From Clostridium_AI sp002297865 (GTDB lineage: Bacteria > Bacillota > Clostridia > Lachnospirales > Lachnospiraceae), in contig CALFNR010000125.1 of NCBI GenBank assembly GCA_937903005.1, forward strand, positions 1-64,000: a stretch of DNA of 64,000 nucleotides, written 5' to 3'. Both the position numbers and the translations under genes were made by a program. Shown here one piece after another: positions 1 to 8,217 of this stretch (the stretch's first letter is position 1; each line of letters starts with the position of its first letter). The notes under the pieces are model-generated. The model searched no databases. It was given only the letters and a program-made list of their open reading frames with translations, and was not told the origin of the DNA.

Positions 1-2
1 CA

Positions 3-77
3 AGCACAGGCAAGATTTTAAAGAGAAAATTAGTGGAAATGGTTACAGAACCTAACGCACAGAGCCATCTTGCATAA
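3..77 (+). CDS. C-terminal end of an AMP-binding (acyl-CoA ligase-like) enzyme, partial
   Basis: The window opens inside a reading frame that ends at 75-77. Its last residues include STGKILKRKLVE. This resembles the A10 motif of ANL-superfamily adenylating enzymes (acyl-CoA and acyl-ACP synthetases), in which the lysine of the GK pair is catalytic and lies close to the C terminus. A terminator-like hairpin follows at 154. Only 24 residues are visible, so the substrate cannot be judged. Another frame here, ending at 55, has no recognisable motif. Confidence 0.5.
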   Translation, partial: STGKILKRKLVEMVTEPNAQSHLA

Positions 78-153
78 TACATAACAAAATGTAAGTGAAA
101 TATTTATTTGTTCGTTGATTTTACAAACTCATACTGTATGGAAGTAGTAAAGT

Positions 154-208
154 AAAAGAGGTGTCCCACTAGCGGATTTTTCATCAACTGTGTGCCGCCT
201 CTTTTTCT
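154..208 (+). terminator. Terminator-like hairpin after the AMP-binding gene
   Basis: AAAAGAGG (154-161) pairs with CCTCTTTT (198-205) and is followed by more T. The loop is long (36 nt), so the call is moderate. It lies about 75 bases after the stop of the upstream partial gene. Confidence 0.45.
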
Positions 209-594
209 ATGTTTTCTTTTAGATGTTACACTTATCGTTGATTGAGTCGAAAGTTTGGGTACAACTATCTAGACACCCTTTTTTTAAAATGTGTCCTGAA
301 TTAACAATTCTGCCAGCTAGAATGGATTTATATTTCGATTTTCAAGAGTGGTGCAAGAAATTTAAGCATAATATAGGTTAAGTTTTGGGGGATAAAAAGA
401 CGGATGCCAATTTCTTGCTTTTGAACTTTATATAAAATATTGCATAAAAATGTAAGACATGCTAATATCATAATAGGTAATTGCGAAACTAGTTCAAAAT
501 TCTGCCTGTAGCAGGATTAAATACCAGTAAGACAGAGCATTTCCATTCATGGTAAAAAATTGATACAACAAAAAGACGGCGGATTCACTCGTCA
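209..594. other. Gap with no gene seen
   Basis: AT-rich stretch of about 390 bases between the first terminator and the transposase remnant. Stops are frequent in all frames, and I see no RNA gene, clear promoter or repeat. It may be decayed mobile-element flank. Confidence 0.5.
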
Positions 595-1200
595 TTAATA
601 ATTATGAATGAAATTCATTAAGCAATCAGAGGTTTTAAGCGGAATGCAGGCTTTTTCAAAGGAGGTTTCACGAAGAAGGTATTTGTAAATTCCGATGGAA
701 TCAAAGGCGGCATCCAAAAGAAAAACCTTGGGATTAATCAGTGAATGCTTTTCAAAAAAATCCTTCAGCACAGGGATTAATGCCTTGGAATCAGCAAGGC
801 TCTTATCTTCGTCGGGAGAATCTGATTTTTTACCGACAACGATATCTGGATGAGCATCCAGAAAGCTTTTGTTGTAGAAAGAGATATCCCTTACAATGCC
901 CAGACCGTTGGTTACAATGCCAAATTTGTAGGCATAGCAGAAATACCCGTTTATGTACATCTGCTGAATGGCAGGATTGGTGGCTGAATGGGAAGGCATG
1001 GAGCCGTAAGCAGCTTTATAAGGATCATAGGAGTCACCAAGCTGTTTTGCTTTTTTTAAGGCTTTAAGCTGTTTGATAATTCGGTTGGCATATCGGTTCG
1101 GTCAGGTCAACCAGATGATTGAACATAGATTGTAAGTCCGACAAAAAATCCTGTTTGAAACGGGTAAATTGAGAGACATCGGGGACGACATCAAATCCAA
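595..1200 (-). pseudogene. DDE transposase remnant
   Basis: Two minus-strand pieces in different frames read like parts of one DDE transposase. The upstream piece (about 1064-1197) contains FDVVPDVSQFTRFKQDF. The downstream piece (595-999) contains NGYFCYAYKFGIVTNGLG and HPDIVVGKKSDSPDEDKS, the kind of sequence around the catalytic core of IS4/IS5-like transposases. The frame is broken between the pieces, the N terminus is missing, and no flanking terminal repeats were found, so the element is dead. The IS family is uncertain. Its edge near 1200 abuts a truncated plus-strand gene, suggesting it or a related deletion removed that gene's start. Confidence 0.6.
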
Positions 1201-1209
1201 CTTTAACAT

Positions 1210-1760
1210 TTAGATATGGCTTAGCTGGTAGCGATAATACACAGAAACGTGTTAGAATAGCGTATGACATGACATGGAGCTCTTGTCCATTCTTTACATT
1301 CACAGAATGTTTTGGTATTGGATGGATTGCTGCTGACAAAAATTCAAGAGAGTTAGTAACTAAAACAACAAGTGTAGTTGGTGAATCTCAGATATATTCT
1401 GTTGATGGGCTTATATTAAAAGGAACACGTAATATTAAAATGGATACAGAAATGAATGGAGTTGTTACAGCGAAACCTGTAATTGGTTCCGTCGAAGGGG
1501 GCGGTTATGCAAAACATATGAGTGGTGTAATATATGTACAGACACAATCAGGTTCATATAATATGAAAACAATTCAGATATATGTTGCATATGGTCATAC
1601 AGTCCCAACGCTAACTGTGGCACCATCTGTCACTATCGAGTTCAAAAAATTTGCAAATTCAATTAGTTTTTCAGTTGGTTCCTCACAAGAGATGATTATA
1701 AAGTCTCATAGCACATTTGCATACAATTCGCAAAGAGAGGTAGTAGCTGTAGGTAGTTGA
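1210..1760 (+). pseudogene. 5'-truncated gene of unknown function
   Basis: The frame ending at 1760 stays open upstream of the first ATG (1264/1269) and runs back to about 1204, where the transposase remnant begins. The junction-proximal residues (RVRIAYDMTWSSCPFFTFTE) read as continuous protein rather than a start region, and no ribosome binding site precedes 1269. What remains is about 180 residues rich in Ser, Thr, Val and Ile, with beta-strand-like alternation, which would fit part of an extracellular protein. I do not recognise the family. Translation from 1269 (163 residues) remains possible, but it more likely represents the 3' part of a gene cut by the mobile element. Confidence 0.5.
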
Positions 1761-1788
1761 GGATGAGTATTTGTTAGGGGATGATTAA

Positions 1789-1971
1789 ATGGATTCCATA
1801 AAAAATATGTTGATAGGAATAACATTTTTACTGGTAACAATAATTATACATTTAGCATATGAAAGTTTGTTATATACGGATTTTATTGGAGTGTTGGGAG
1901 TTATCATTGTTGTTCAGTCCTGCTTGACGTACAATAAAGAAAATGGAAAAAAAGACGATAAAAGTAATTAG
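1789..1971 (+). CDS. Small membrane protein, unknown function
   Basis: This encodes 60 residues starting at ATG 1789, with a GGGGA-type ribosome binding site about 8 bases upstream. Residues 7-24 (MLIGITFLLVTIIIHLAY) and 30-47 (YTDFIGVLGVIIVVQSCL) look like two membrane segments, followed by a charged tail (KENGKKDDKSN) that would be cytoplasmic. It starts 28 bases after the truncated upstream gene, so the two were probably co-transcribed, and a terminator follows at 2055. No family is recognised. Confidence 0.5.
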   Translation: MDSIKNMLIGITFLLVTIIIHLAYESLLYTDFIGVLGVIIVVQSCLTYNKENGKKDDKSN

Positions 1972-2054
1972 ATTCTAAGCTTTTAGATAGTATTTTTGAA
2001 ATTAAGATAATTTTATGTAGTAATATTTACACAAGTACAAAATGTTATTTTGTA

Positions 2055-2098
2055 GGGCTGTCTCACTAATTTTTGTTAGAGCGACAGCCCAGTTTTTT
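2055..2098 (+). terminator. Rho-independent terminator
   Basis: GGGCTGTC (2055-2062) pairs with GACAGCCC (2083-2090), with a TAA/TTA inner pairing, followed by a T6 run at 2093-2098. It ends the upstream small-protein unit and lies upstream of the pepT promoter. It also shows that translation of pepT cannot reasonably start at the open-frame ATG at 2073. Confidence 0.75.
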
Positions 2099-2133
2099 GA
2101 GCTTCATAAACAAAATTATCTCGTCGCGTAACC

Positions 2134-2162
2134 TTGACAACCACCATTCAAACTTGTACCAT
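2134..2162 (+). promoter_or_regulatory. Candidate sigma-A promoter of pepT
   Basis: The -35 is TTGACA at 2134-2139. A 17-base spacer leads to a weak -10, TACCAT, at 2157-2162. It lies just after a terminator and 34 bases before the pepT start. Confidence 0.5.
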
Positions 2163-2195
2163 AAACTTGAGTTTTCAAGAAAGGCAGGTATTATT

Positions 2196-3419
2196 ATGAG
2201 CAGCGTATTAGACCGTTTTTTATCATACGTAGTGATTGACACAGAATCGGTAGAGGATATGGAGTGTTTCCCAAGCAGTGAGAAGCAGAAAGTGCTTGGT
2301 GAAAAGTTAGTAGGGGAACTAAAAGAGTTGGGACTTGCTGATGCTTTTATGGATGAGTACGGGTATGTGTTTGCTTCTATTCCTGCAAATACGGACCGCC
2401 CTTTGAAAACAATCGGGTTTATCGCACATATGGACACTGCGCCAGCTATGTCAGGTCACAATGTAAATCCTAGAATTGTCGAGAAGTATGATGGAACAGA
2501 CATCATTTTAAATCAAGAGAAAAACATTATTCTCTCACCAGAGGATGACCCAGAAATGTTACATTATATAGGACAAGACCTTGTAGTAACAGATGGATTA
2601 ACTCTATTAGGGGCTGATGACAAAGCAGGAATTGCTGAGATTATGACAATGGCACAGTATTTTATGGAACATCCAGAAGCAGAACATGGAGAGATTAAAA
2701 TTGCATTTTCACCAGATGAAGAAGTAGGAAGAGGCATGGATTTCTTTGATGCAAAAAAATTTGGCGCGGATTTTGCATATACAGTGGATGGTGGAGTACT
2801 AGGTGAAATCGAATACGAAAACTTTAATGCGGCTGGCGCGAAATTATACGTGCAAGGTTCCAGTATTCATCCAGGTTCTGCAAAAAATCGAATGAAGAAT
2901 GCAATACTTTTGGCGATGGAGTTCCAACAAATGCTTCCTGTAAATGAAAGACCAGAATTTACAGAGAACTACGAAGGTTTTTACTTATTAAATTCAATAC
3001 AAGGTGATGTGGAAAGAGCCGTTTCTGATTACATTATCCGTGATCATAGCAGAGAACAGTTTGAGGCGAAAAAAGTTCGTTTTCAGAAGACAGCAGATTA
3101 TCTAAATGATGTGTATGGAGATGGTACATTCCGCGTGGAGATGAAAGATTCCTACTATAACATGAAAGAGAAGATTGAACCCCATATGCATTTAATTGAA
3201 AATGCCAAAAAAGCAATGGAAGCAGTTAATGTTGTGCCAAATATCGTACCTATCCGTGGTGGTACAGATGGAGCAAGATTATCTTTTATGGGAATCCCTT
3301 GCCCTAACCTTTGCGCAGGTGGACATAATTTTCATGGAAAATACGAATATGTTTGTGTACAGTCCATGGAAAAGATTGTAGAAATCTTAGTTCATATTGT
3401 GGAAATCTATGCACAATAA
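2196..3419 (+). CDS. pepT: Peptidase T (tripeptide aminopeptidase)
   Basis: This is a cytoplasmic M20-family zinc aminopeptidase that removes N-terminal residues from tripeptides. The product is 407 residues, the usual PepT length. Visible motifs are the metal-binding AHMDTAP (His78, Asp80), the bridging Asp in GADDKAG, the catalytic glutamates in PDEEVGRG, the dimerisation-domain HPGSAKNRM, and the C-terminal GGTDGARLS and GGHNFHG segment. I chose ATG 2196, preceded by AGGCAGG, over the upstream ATG at 2073, which lies inside a terminator hairpin. It has its own promoter candidate and appears monocistronic. With the opp importer downstream it fits a peptide-using anaerobe. Confidence 0.93.
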   Translation: MSSVLDRFLSYVVIDTESVEDMECFPSSEKQKVLGEKLVGELKELGLADAFMDEYGYVFASIPANTDRPLKTIGFIAHMDTAPAMSGHNVNPRIVEKYDGTDIILNQEKNIILSPEDDPEMLHYIGQDLVVTDGLTLLGADDKAGIAEIMTMAQYFMEHPEAEHGEIKIAFSPDEEVGRGMDFFDAKKFGADFAYTVDGGVLGEIEYENFNAAGAKLYVQGSSIHPGSAKNRMKNAILLAMEFQQMLPVNERPEFTENYEGFYLLNSIQGDVERAVSDYIIRDHSREQFEAKKVRFQKTADYLNDVYGDGTFRVEMKDSYYNMKEKIEPHMHLIENAKKAMEAVNVVPNIVPIRGGTDGARLSFMGIPCPNLCAGGHNFHGKYEYVCVQSMEKIVEILVHIVEIYAQ

Positions 3420-3459
3420 AGAAGAATCGGTTTCTGTTGCGATGAACATGTAAAATAGT

Positions 3460-3488
3460 TTGACACCAGCAGCCAGTTCTGCTACAAT
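3460..3488 (+). promoter_or_regulatory. Sigma-A promoter of the riboswitch-antiporter unit
   Basis: Near-consensus promoter: TTGACA (3460-3465), a 17-base spacer and TACAAT (3483-3488). Transcription would start close to 3495, immediately before the fluoride riboswitch aptamer. Confidence 0.8.
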
Positions 3489-3499
3489 GAACTTAATTT

Positions 3500-3588
3500 G
3501 GGAATGAAGTTCTCCCTTGGAGGAAACCAAAACCGCGTAAAAAGCTGATGACTTCTGTGAGCAATCACAGGGGTTGTCAGCTTTTTTG
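3500..3588 (+). promoter_or_regulatory. Fluoride riboswitch (crcB motif) with expression-platform terminator
   Basis: The segment has the order of conserved pieces of the crcB motif. GGGAATGAAGTTCTCCC (3500-3516) corresponds to the GGnGATGGnGTTCnCC hairpin, followed by AACCGC (3531-3536) and then GCTGATGACTTCT (3544-3556). The last piece also forms the left arm of a long hairpin (AAAGCTGA..TGTCAGCTTT) ending in T6 at 3582-3587. This is the usual arrangement of an ON switch in which fluoride stabilises the aptamer and blocks the terminator. The gene downstream is a cation/proton antiporter, one of the classes known under this riboswitch. Identification is by eye, without a covariance search. 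Confidence 0.85.
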
Positions 3589-3624
3589 ACTTTATTAAAT
3601 AAGTTTAAATTAGGAGGTAATGAC

Positions 3625-4809
3625 ATGTTAACAAGTTTAGCAATTATATTTATTACGGGACTTTTCCTTAGCCTGGTGTTACAAAAAATGAAATTACCAG
3701 GTCTAATCGGTATGATATTTGCCGGAATCTTAATTGGACCTAGTGTACTTAACTTGATGGATGATTCACTGCTAGCTATAGCACCGGCGTTAAGGCAGTT
3801 TGCACTGGTTATTATTCTTACAAGAGCAGGTTTATCTCTAGACATCAAATCATTAAAGAAGGTTGGAAGGCCAGCTATCCTTCTGTGTTTTGTACCAGCA
3901 TGTTTTGAAATCTGTGGAACCATTATATTAGCACCTAGGCTTTTGTCTGTTAGCTGCACAGAAGCAGCGATTATCGGTTCTGTCATAGCAGCAGTATCTC
4001 CAGCGGTCATTGTGCCGAGAATGATTCGTTTGATAGAAGAAGGATATGGAAAAGAAAAAAGTATTCCACAGCTTATCCTAGCAGGTGCATCCATAGATGA
4101 TGTATTCGTTATTGTAATGTTTACATCCTTTCTTGCACTAGAAATGAATACAGGGGTATCGGCTGCGCAGTTTGCTGCAATTCCTGTATCCATTATACTT
4201 GGGATTGCAGTTGGATTCTTGGCGGCAGTAGTGTTGGGAGCCGTATTTGATAGATGTAGTCTTACCTTAGTTCAAAAATTGCTAGTAGTTCTAAGTGTTT
4301 CATTTTTTATGATTGAGTTAGAAAACCGTTTGAAAGGAATTGTTCCTATCTCTGGATTGCTGGCAATTATGAGTATAGGTTTAACGCTCTATCAGAAGAA
4401 ACCTGAACTAGCCAAAGAGTTATCAGGTAAGTATAGTGAAATATGGACAGCAGGAGAAATACTTTTATTTGTATTAGTAGGTGTAGCAGTTGACTTAAAA
4501 TATGTGAAAGTGGCAGGTATCATGGCAGTTTTACTTGTGGCAGGAGCATTAATCTTCCGAATGATAGGTGTATTCGTTTGTGTACTTGGCACAGATTTGG
4601 ACAGAAAAGAAAGACTATTCTGTATGATTGCGTATACCCCAAAGGCTACGGTACAAGCAGCCATAGGAACTACTCCACTTGCCCTGGGGCTGGCTTGTGG
4701 TAAAACTGTTTTGACTGTCGCAATCCTTTCGATTTTGCTTACTGCACCATTTGGGGCTATTTGCGTGGATGCTAGTTATCGGAAGCTGTTAAAGAAAGAA
4801 TCAGATTAG
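3625..4809 (+). CDS. Cation:proton antiporter (CPA1/CPA2-type), fluoride-riboswitch controlled
   Basis: Integral membrane Na+(K+)/H+ exchanger of 394 residues, within the normal range for the transmembrane core, with no added TrkA/RCK domain. Hydrophobic helices run from residue 1 to about 388. The N terminus shows KLPGLIGMIFAGILIGPSVL, typical of the family, and the middle has GASIDDVFVIVMF with a paired Asp, as at the ion-binding centre. ATG 3625 was chosen because AGGAGG (3612-3617) is well placed; the open frame extends upstream into the riboswitch. Control by a fluoride riboswitch suggests a role in tolerating fluoride or the acidification that HF entry causes. Whether it moves fluoride itself is unknown. 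Confidence 0.85.
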   Translation: MLTSLAIIFITGLFLSLVLQKMKLPGLIGMIFAGILIGPSVLNLMDDSLLAIAPALRQFALVIILTRAGLSLDIKSLKKVGRPAILLCFVPACFEICGTIILAPRLLSVSCTEAAIIGSVIAAVSPAVIVPRMIRLIEEGYGKEKSIPQLILAGASIDDVFVIVMFTSFLALEMNTGVSAAQFAAIPVSIILGIAVGFLAAVVLGAVFDRCSLTLVQKLLVVLSVSFFMIELENRLKGIVPISGLLAIMSIGLTLYQKKPELAKELSGKYSEIWTAGEILLFVLVGVAVDLKYVKVAGIMAVLLVAGALIFRMIGVFVCVLGTDLDRKERLFCMIAYTPKATVQAAIGTTPLALGLACGKTVLTVAILSILLTAPFGAICVDASYRKLLKKESD

Positions 4810-4826
4810 AGGGAGGGTTCCCTCTA
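4807..4826 (+). terminator. Hairpin overlapping the antiporter stop codon
   Basis: TAGAGGGA (4807-4814) pairs with TCCCTCTA (4819-4826) around a four-base loop. No T run follows, so termination is doubtful; mRNA 3'-end protection is an alternative. Confidence 0.35.
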
Positions 4827-5055
4827 CATAGATAAAATTTCATTTAATGCAAAACAAGGTTGTTAATAATGTAACGTAGTATAGAAAGTTTGAGAAAGTA
4901 AAATTTTAACACATATCGTTAAAATTAATACATTATATGCTGCGAATTGGTTAGTTGAGAAGTTCGTATAGTGAATTATGAGTAATTATAGAGTTGTTTT
5001 TGTGCAAAGTAACTAAATTTGTTCACGAAACAATGTCGTATTTTGTCGAAAAAGA

Positions 5056-5073
5056 TTGTTGACTTTTTAACAA
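5056..5073 (+). promoter_or_regulatory. Rex operator candidate 1, overlapping the adhE -35
   Basis: TTGTTGACTTTTTAACAA fits the Rex consensus TTGTTAAnnnnTTAACAA with a single mismatch in the arms. It covers the -35 hexamer, so Rex binding at low NADH/NAD+ ratio would block RNA polymerase. adhE is a classic Rex target in Firmicutes. Confidence 0.7.
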
Positions 5074-5087
5074 AGATTACGTATACT
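5059..5087 (+). promoter_or_regulatory. adhE promoter (sigma-A)
   Basis: TTGACT (5059-5064), a 17-base spacer and TATACT (5082-5087), giving a leader of about 100 bases before the adhE start. The region 4827-5055 before it is AT-rich and holds no gene that I can see. Confidence 0.75.
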
Positions 5088-5119
5088 ATACCCATCGAAT
5101 GAAGCAAGTCACAAACAAC

Positions 5120-5137
5120 TTGTTAATTAGGTAACAG
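5120..5137 (+). promoter_or_regulatory. Rex operator candidate 2, in the adhE leader
   Basis: TTGTTAATTAGGTAACAG matches the Rex palindrome with an intact left arm and two mismatches in the right arm. It lies about 30-50 bases after the expected transcription start, so it could act as a roadblock or a second cooperative site. Confidence 0.55.
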
Positions 5138-5191
5138 AAAATCGTATATTAAGACATAATAAAAATGACAGCAGAGTAGGAGAATATTACG

Positions 5192-7840
5192 ATGGCAAAA
5201 AAAGAAAAGGCAGTAGAACAAGTAGTAAAAGAAACAGAAGTAAAAGTTAGTGGTTTAGTAGATAGTGTTGATGCACTACAGTTAAGAATAAATGAAGTAA
5301 AAGAAGCACAAAGAATCTTCGCTTCTTACTCACAAGAAAAAGTGGACGAAATCTTCAAAGCAGCAGCTTTAGAAGCAAATAAGCATAGAATCTCTCTTGC
5401 AAAAATGGCAGTTGAAGAAACTGGAATGGGTATCGTTGAAGATAAGGTTATCAAAAACCATTATGCAGCAGAGTATATTTACAACGCTTACAAAGATACA
5501 AAAACATGTGGTGTGTTAGAAGAAGATAAATCTTTTGGAATTAAGAAAATTGCAGAACCAATTGGTTTAGTTGCAGCAGTTATCCCAACAACAAACCCAA
5601 CATCAACAGCAATCTTCAAAACATTATTAGCATTAAAGACACGTAATGGTATCATCATCAGTCCACATCCACGTGCGAAAAACTCTACAATTGCAGCAGC
5701 AAAAGTTGTATTAGAAGCAGCAGTTGCAGCAGGTGCACCAAAAGGAATCATTGGATGGATTGATGTACCAAGCATCGAATTAACAAACGAAATCATGAGC
5801 GATGCAGATATCATCTTAGCAACAGGTGGTCCTGGAATGGTTAAAGCAGCTTACTCTTCAGGAAAACCAGCTTTAGGTGTAGGTGCAGGTAACACACCAG
5901 CAATTATTGATGAAAGTGCTGATATCTTATTAGCAGTTAACTCAGTAATTCATTCTAAAACATTCGATAACGGCATGATTTGTGCATCTGAGCAGTCTGT
6001 AATCGTACACGAAAACATCTACGAAGCAGTTAAGAAAGAATTTATTGCGAGAGGCTGTCACGTATGTACAAAAGAAGAAGCGGACAAATTAAGAGCAACT
6101 ATCTTAATTAACGGTGCACTTAACGCTAAAATCGTTGGTCAGAAGCCAGTCACAATCGCAAAATTAGCTGGATTTGATGTACCTGAAAATACAAAAGTTC
6201 TTATTGGAGAAGCAGAAAGTGTTAGTATTGAGGAGCCACTTGCTCATGAAAAATTATCTCCAGTATTAACAATGTACAAAGCTGCAAGCTTCGAAGAACA
6301 AATCAAAAAGGCAGAAGTGTTAGTAGCTGATGGTGGTTATGGACACACATCTTCCTTATATATTAACCTTGGTACAGGACAAGAAAAAATCAAAGCATTT
6401 GAAGCAGCAATGAAAACTTGTCGTATCCTTATCAATACTCCAGCAGCTCAAGGTGGTATTGGTGACATTTACAACTTCGCATTAGCTCCATCTTTAACAC
6501 TAGGTTGTGGTTCTTGGGGTGGAAACTCAGTTTCCGAAAACGTTGGTGTAAAACACTTAATCAACATTAAAACAGTAGCCGAGAGGAGAGAAAATATGCT
6601 TTGGTTTAGAGCTCCAGAAAAAGTTTATTTCAAGAAAGGCTGCTTACCAGTTGCACTTGCTGAATTAAAAAATGAAATGGATAAGAAGAAAGTATTTATC
6701 GTAACAGACTCCTTCTTATATAAAAACGGATACACAAAAGTAGTAACCGATCAGTTAGATGAAATGGGAATCCAGCACACTACTTTCTATGAAGTAGCTC
6801 CAGACCCAACATTAGCTTGCGCTATGGAAGGTGCAAAAGCTATGAGAGCATTTGAGCCTGATACAATCATCGCAATTGGTGGTGGTTCCGCTATGGATGC
6901 TGCAAAAATCATGTGGGTAATGTACGAACATCCAGAAGCTGACTTCATGGATATGGCTATGAGATTTATGGATATCAGAAAGCGTGTATACAAATTCCCT
7001 AAGATGGGTGAAAAAGCATACTTTATCGCAGTTCCAACATCTTCAGGTACAGGTTCTGAGGTAACACCATTCGCCGTTATTACAGATGAAAAAACAGGCG
7101 TAAAATATCCATTAGCTGATTATGAATTACTTCCTAAGATGGCAATCGTAGATGCTGATATGATGATGAACCAGCCAAAAGGCTTAACAAGTGCATCTGG
7201 TATTGATGCTTTAACTCATGCACTGGAAGCATACGCATCCATCATGGCAACAGACTACACAGACGGTTTAGCATTAAAAGCCATGAAAAACATTTTCGCA
7301 TATTTACCAAGTGCTTATGAAAATGGAGCAGCTGACCCAATCGCTCGTGAAAAAATGGCAGACGCTTCTACAATGGCAGGTATGTCCTTTGCGAACGCTT
7401 TCCTTGGAGTTTGCCACTCAATGGCTCATAAATTAGGTGCATTCCATCATCTGCCACATGGTGTTGCGAACGCGTTATTAATCACAGATGTTATGAGATT
7501 TAATGCAGCAAGCGTTCCTGCTAAGATGGGTACATTCTCTCAATATCAGTATCCACACTGTCAGGATAGATACGTAGAGTGTGCAAACTTCCTTGGAATT
7601 CAAGGTAAAAATGATGATGAAAAATTCGAAAACTTCATCAAAGCTATCGAAGAATTAAAAGAAAAAATCGGTATTAAGAAAACAATCGCTGAATATGGTG
7701 TAGATGAAAAATACTTCTTAGAAACATTAGATGATATGGTAGAGCAGGCATTCGATGACCAGTGTACTGGTGCGAACCCAAGATATCCATTAATGAGTGA
7801 AATGAAAGAGATGTATTTAAGAGCTTATTACGGTAAATAG
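5192..7840 (+). CDS. adhE: Bifunctional acetaldehyde-CoA/alcohol dehydrogenase
   Basis: This cytoplasmic fermentation enzyme reduces acetyl-CoA to acetaldehyde and then ethanol with two NADH. Its 882 residues match the usual AdhE length. The N-terminal aldehyde dehydrogenase half (about 25-440) has the catalytic Cys264 in FDNGMICASEQS. The C-terminal iron-dependent alcohol dehydrogenase half (about 465-880) has the NAD-binding GGGSAMDAAK, and the metal-binding His-rich stretches DALTHALEAY and VCHSMAHKLGAFHHLPHG. AdhE of this type forms spirosomes. The start follows AGGAG. The two Rex-like sites upstream imply NADH-responsive control. A terminator follows at 7871. Confidence 0.97.
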   Translation: MAKKEKAVEQVVKETEVKVSGLVDSVDALQLRINEVKEAQRIFASYSQEKVDEIFKAAALEANKHRISLAKMAVEETGMGIVEDKVIKNHYAAEYIYNAYKDTKTCGVLEEDKSFGIKKIAEPIGLVAAVIPTTNPTSTAIFKTLLALKTRNGIIISPHPRAKNSTIAAAKVVLEAAVAAGAPKGIIGWIDVPSIELTNEIMSDADIILATGGPGMVKAAYSSGKPALGVGAGNTPAIIDESADILLAVNSVIHSKTFDNGMICASEQSVIVHENIYEAVKKEFIARGCHVCTKEEADKLRATILINGALNAKIVGQKPVTIAKLAGFDVPENTKVLIGEAESVSIEEPLAHEKLSPVLTMYKAASFEEQIKKAEVLVADGGYGHTSSLYINLGTGQEKIKAFEAAMKTCRILINTPAAQGGIGDIYNFALAPSLTLGCGSWGGNSVSENVGVKHLINIKTVAERRENMLWFRAPEKVYFKKGCLPVALAELKNEMDKKKVFIVTDSFLYKNGYTKVVTDQLDEMGIQHTTFYEVAPDPTLACAMEGAKAMRAFEPDTIIAIGGGSAMDAAKIMWVMYEHPEADFMDMAMRFMDIRKRVYKFPKMGEKAYFIAVPTSSGTGSEVTPFAVITDEKTGVKYPLADYELLPKMAIVDADMMMNQPKGLTSASGIDALTHALEAYASIMATDYTDGLALKAMKNIFAYLPSAYENGAADPIAREKMADASTMAGMSFANAFLGVCHSMAHKLGAFHHLPHGVANALLITDVMRFNAASVPAKMGTFSQYQYPHCQDRYVECANFLGIQGKNDDEKFENFIKAIEELKEKIGIKKTIAEYGVDEKYFLETLDDMVEQAFDDQCTGANPRYPLMSEMKEMYLRAYYGK

Positions 7841-7870
7841 AATACGTATGATTCTTAAAATATAGAAATC

Positions 7871-7914
7871 AGCCAACTGCTCCCACAGCAATAGTGGAGA
7901 GAGTTGGCTTTTTC
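7871..7914 (+). terminator. adhE terminator
   Basis: AGCCAACT (7871-7878) pairs with AGTTGGCT (7902-7909), with an inner CCCAC/GTGGA pairing, followed by TTTTT. The stretch from 7915 to the next promoter at 8153 is AT-rich and empty as far as I can see. Confidence 0.8.
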
Positions 7915-8152
7915 GTTAAATAAATGGTAGATTTAGAATAAAAATTTGATATGTATCTAAAAAAGTACAAAAAAATTTTAAAATTAATTTTCTAAAGCTG
8001 TTAAATAAAATGTCTTTGTGACGAGAATAGAATAGAGGATATGAAACACATTTGTACGTCACGTAAGGACAAAAGTAAAAAAAAGAAAAAGAAATGAAGT
8101 TTAAATGGAAAAAAAACTTAATTTTATGTTAGATGGTGGTCTAATAAGTATG

Positions 8153-8182
8153 TTGACAGATGTCTAATGAAAAGCGTATAAT
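8153..8182 (+). promoter_or_regulatory. Promoter of the ArsR-type regulator
   Basis: TTGACA (8153-8158), an 18-base spacer and consensus TATAAT (8177-8182), 35 bases before the regulator start. Confidence 0.75.
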
Positions 8183-8217
8183 ACTGAAAACTCAAGAAAG
8201 GAAAACAAAGCATTTAG

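Noticed and set aside
2073..2195. N-terminal extension of pepT from ATG 2073
   Set aside because: The ATG lies inside a strong terminator hairpin and the first 41 residues do not look like PepT; ATG 2196 has a ribosome binding site and the normal length.
3387..4193. Long minus-strand frame opposite the antiporter
   Set aside because: It is a shadow of the membrane-protein gene in another frame, crossing the riboswitch, with no ribosome binding site and unnatural composition.
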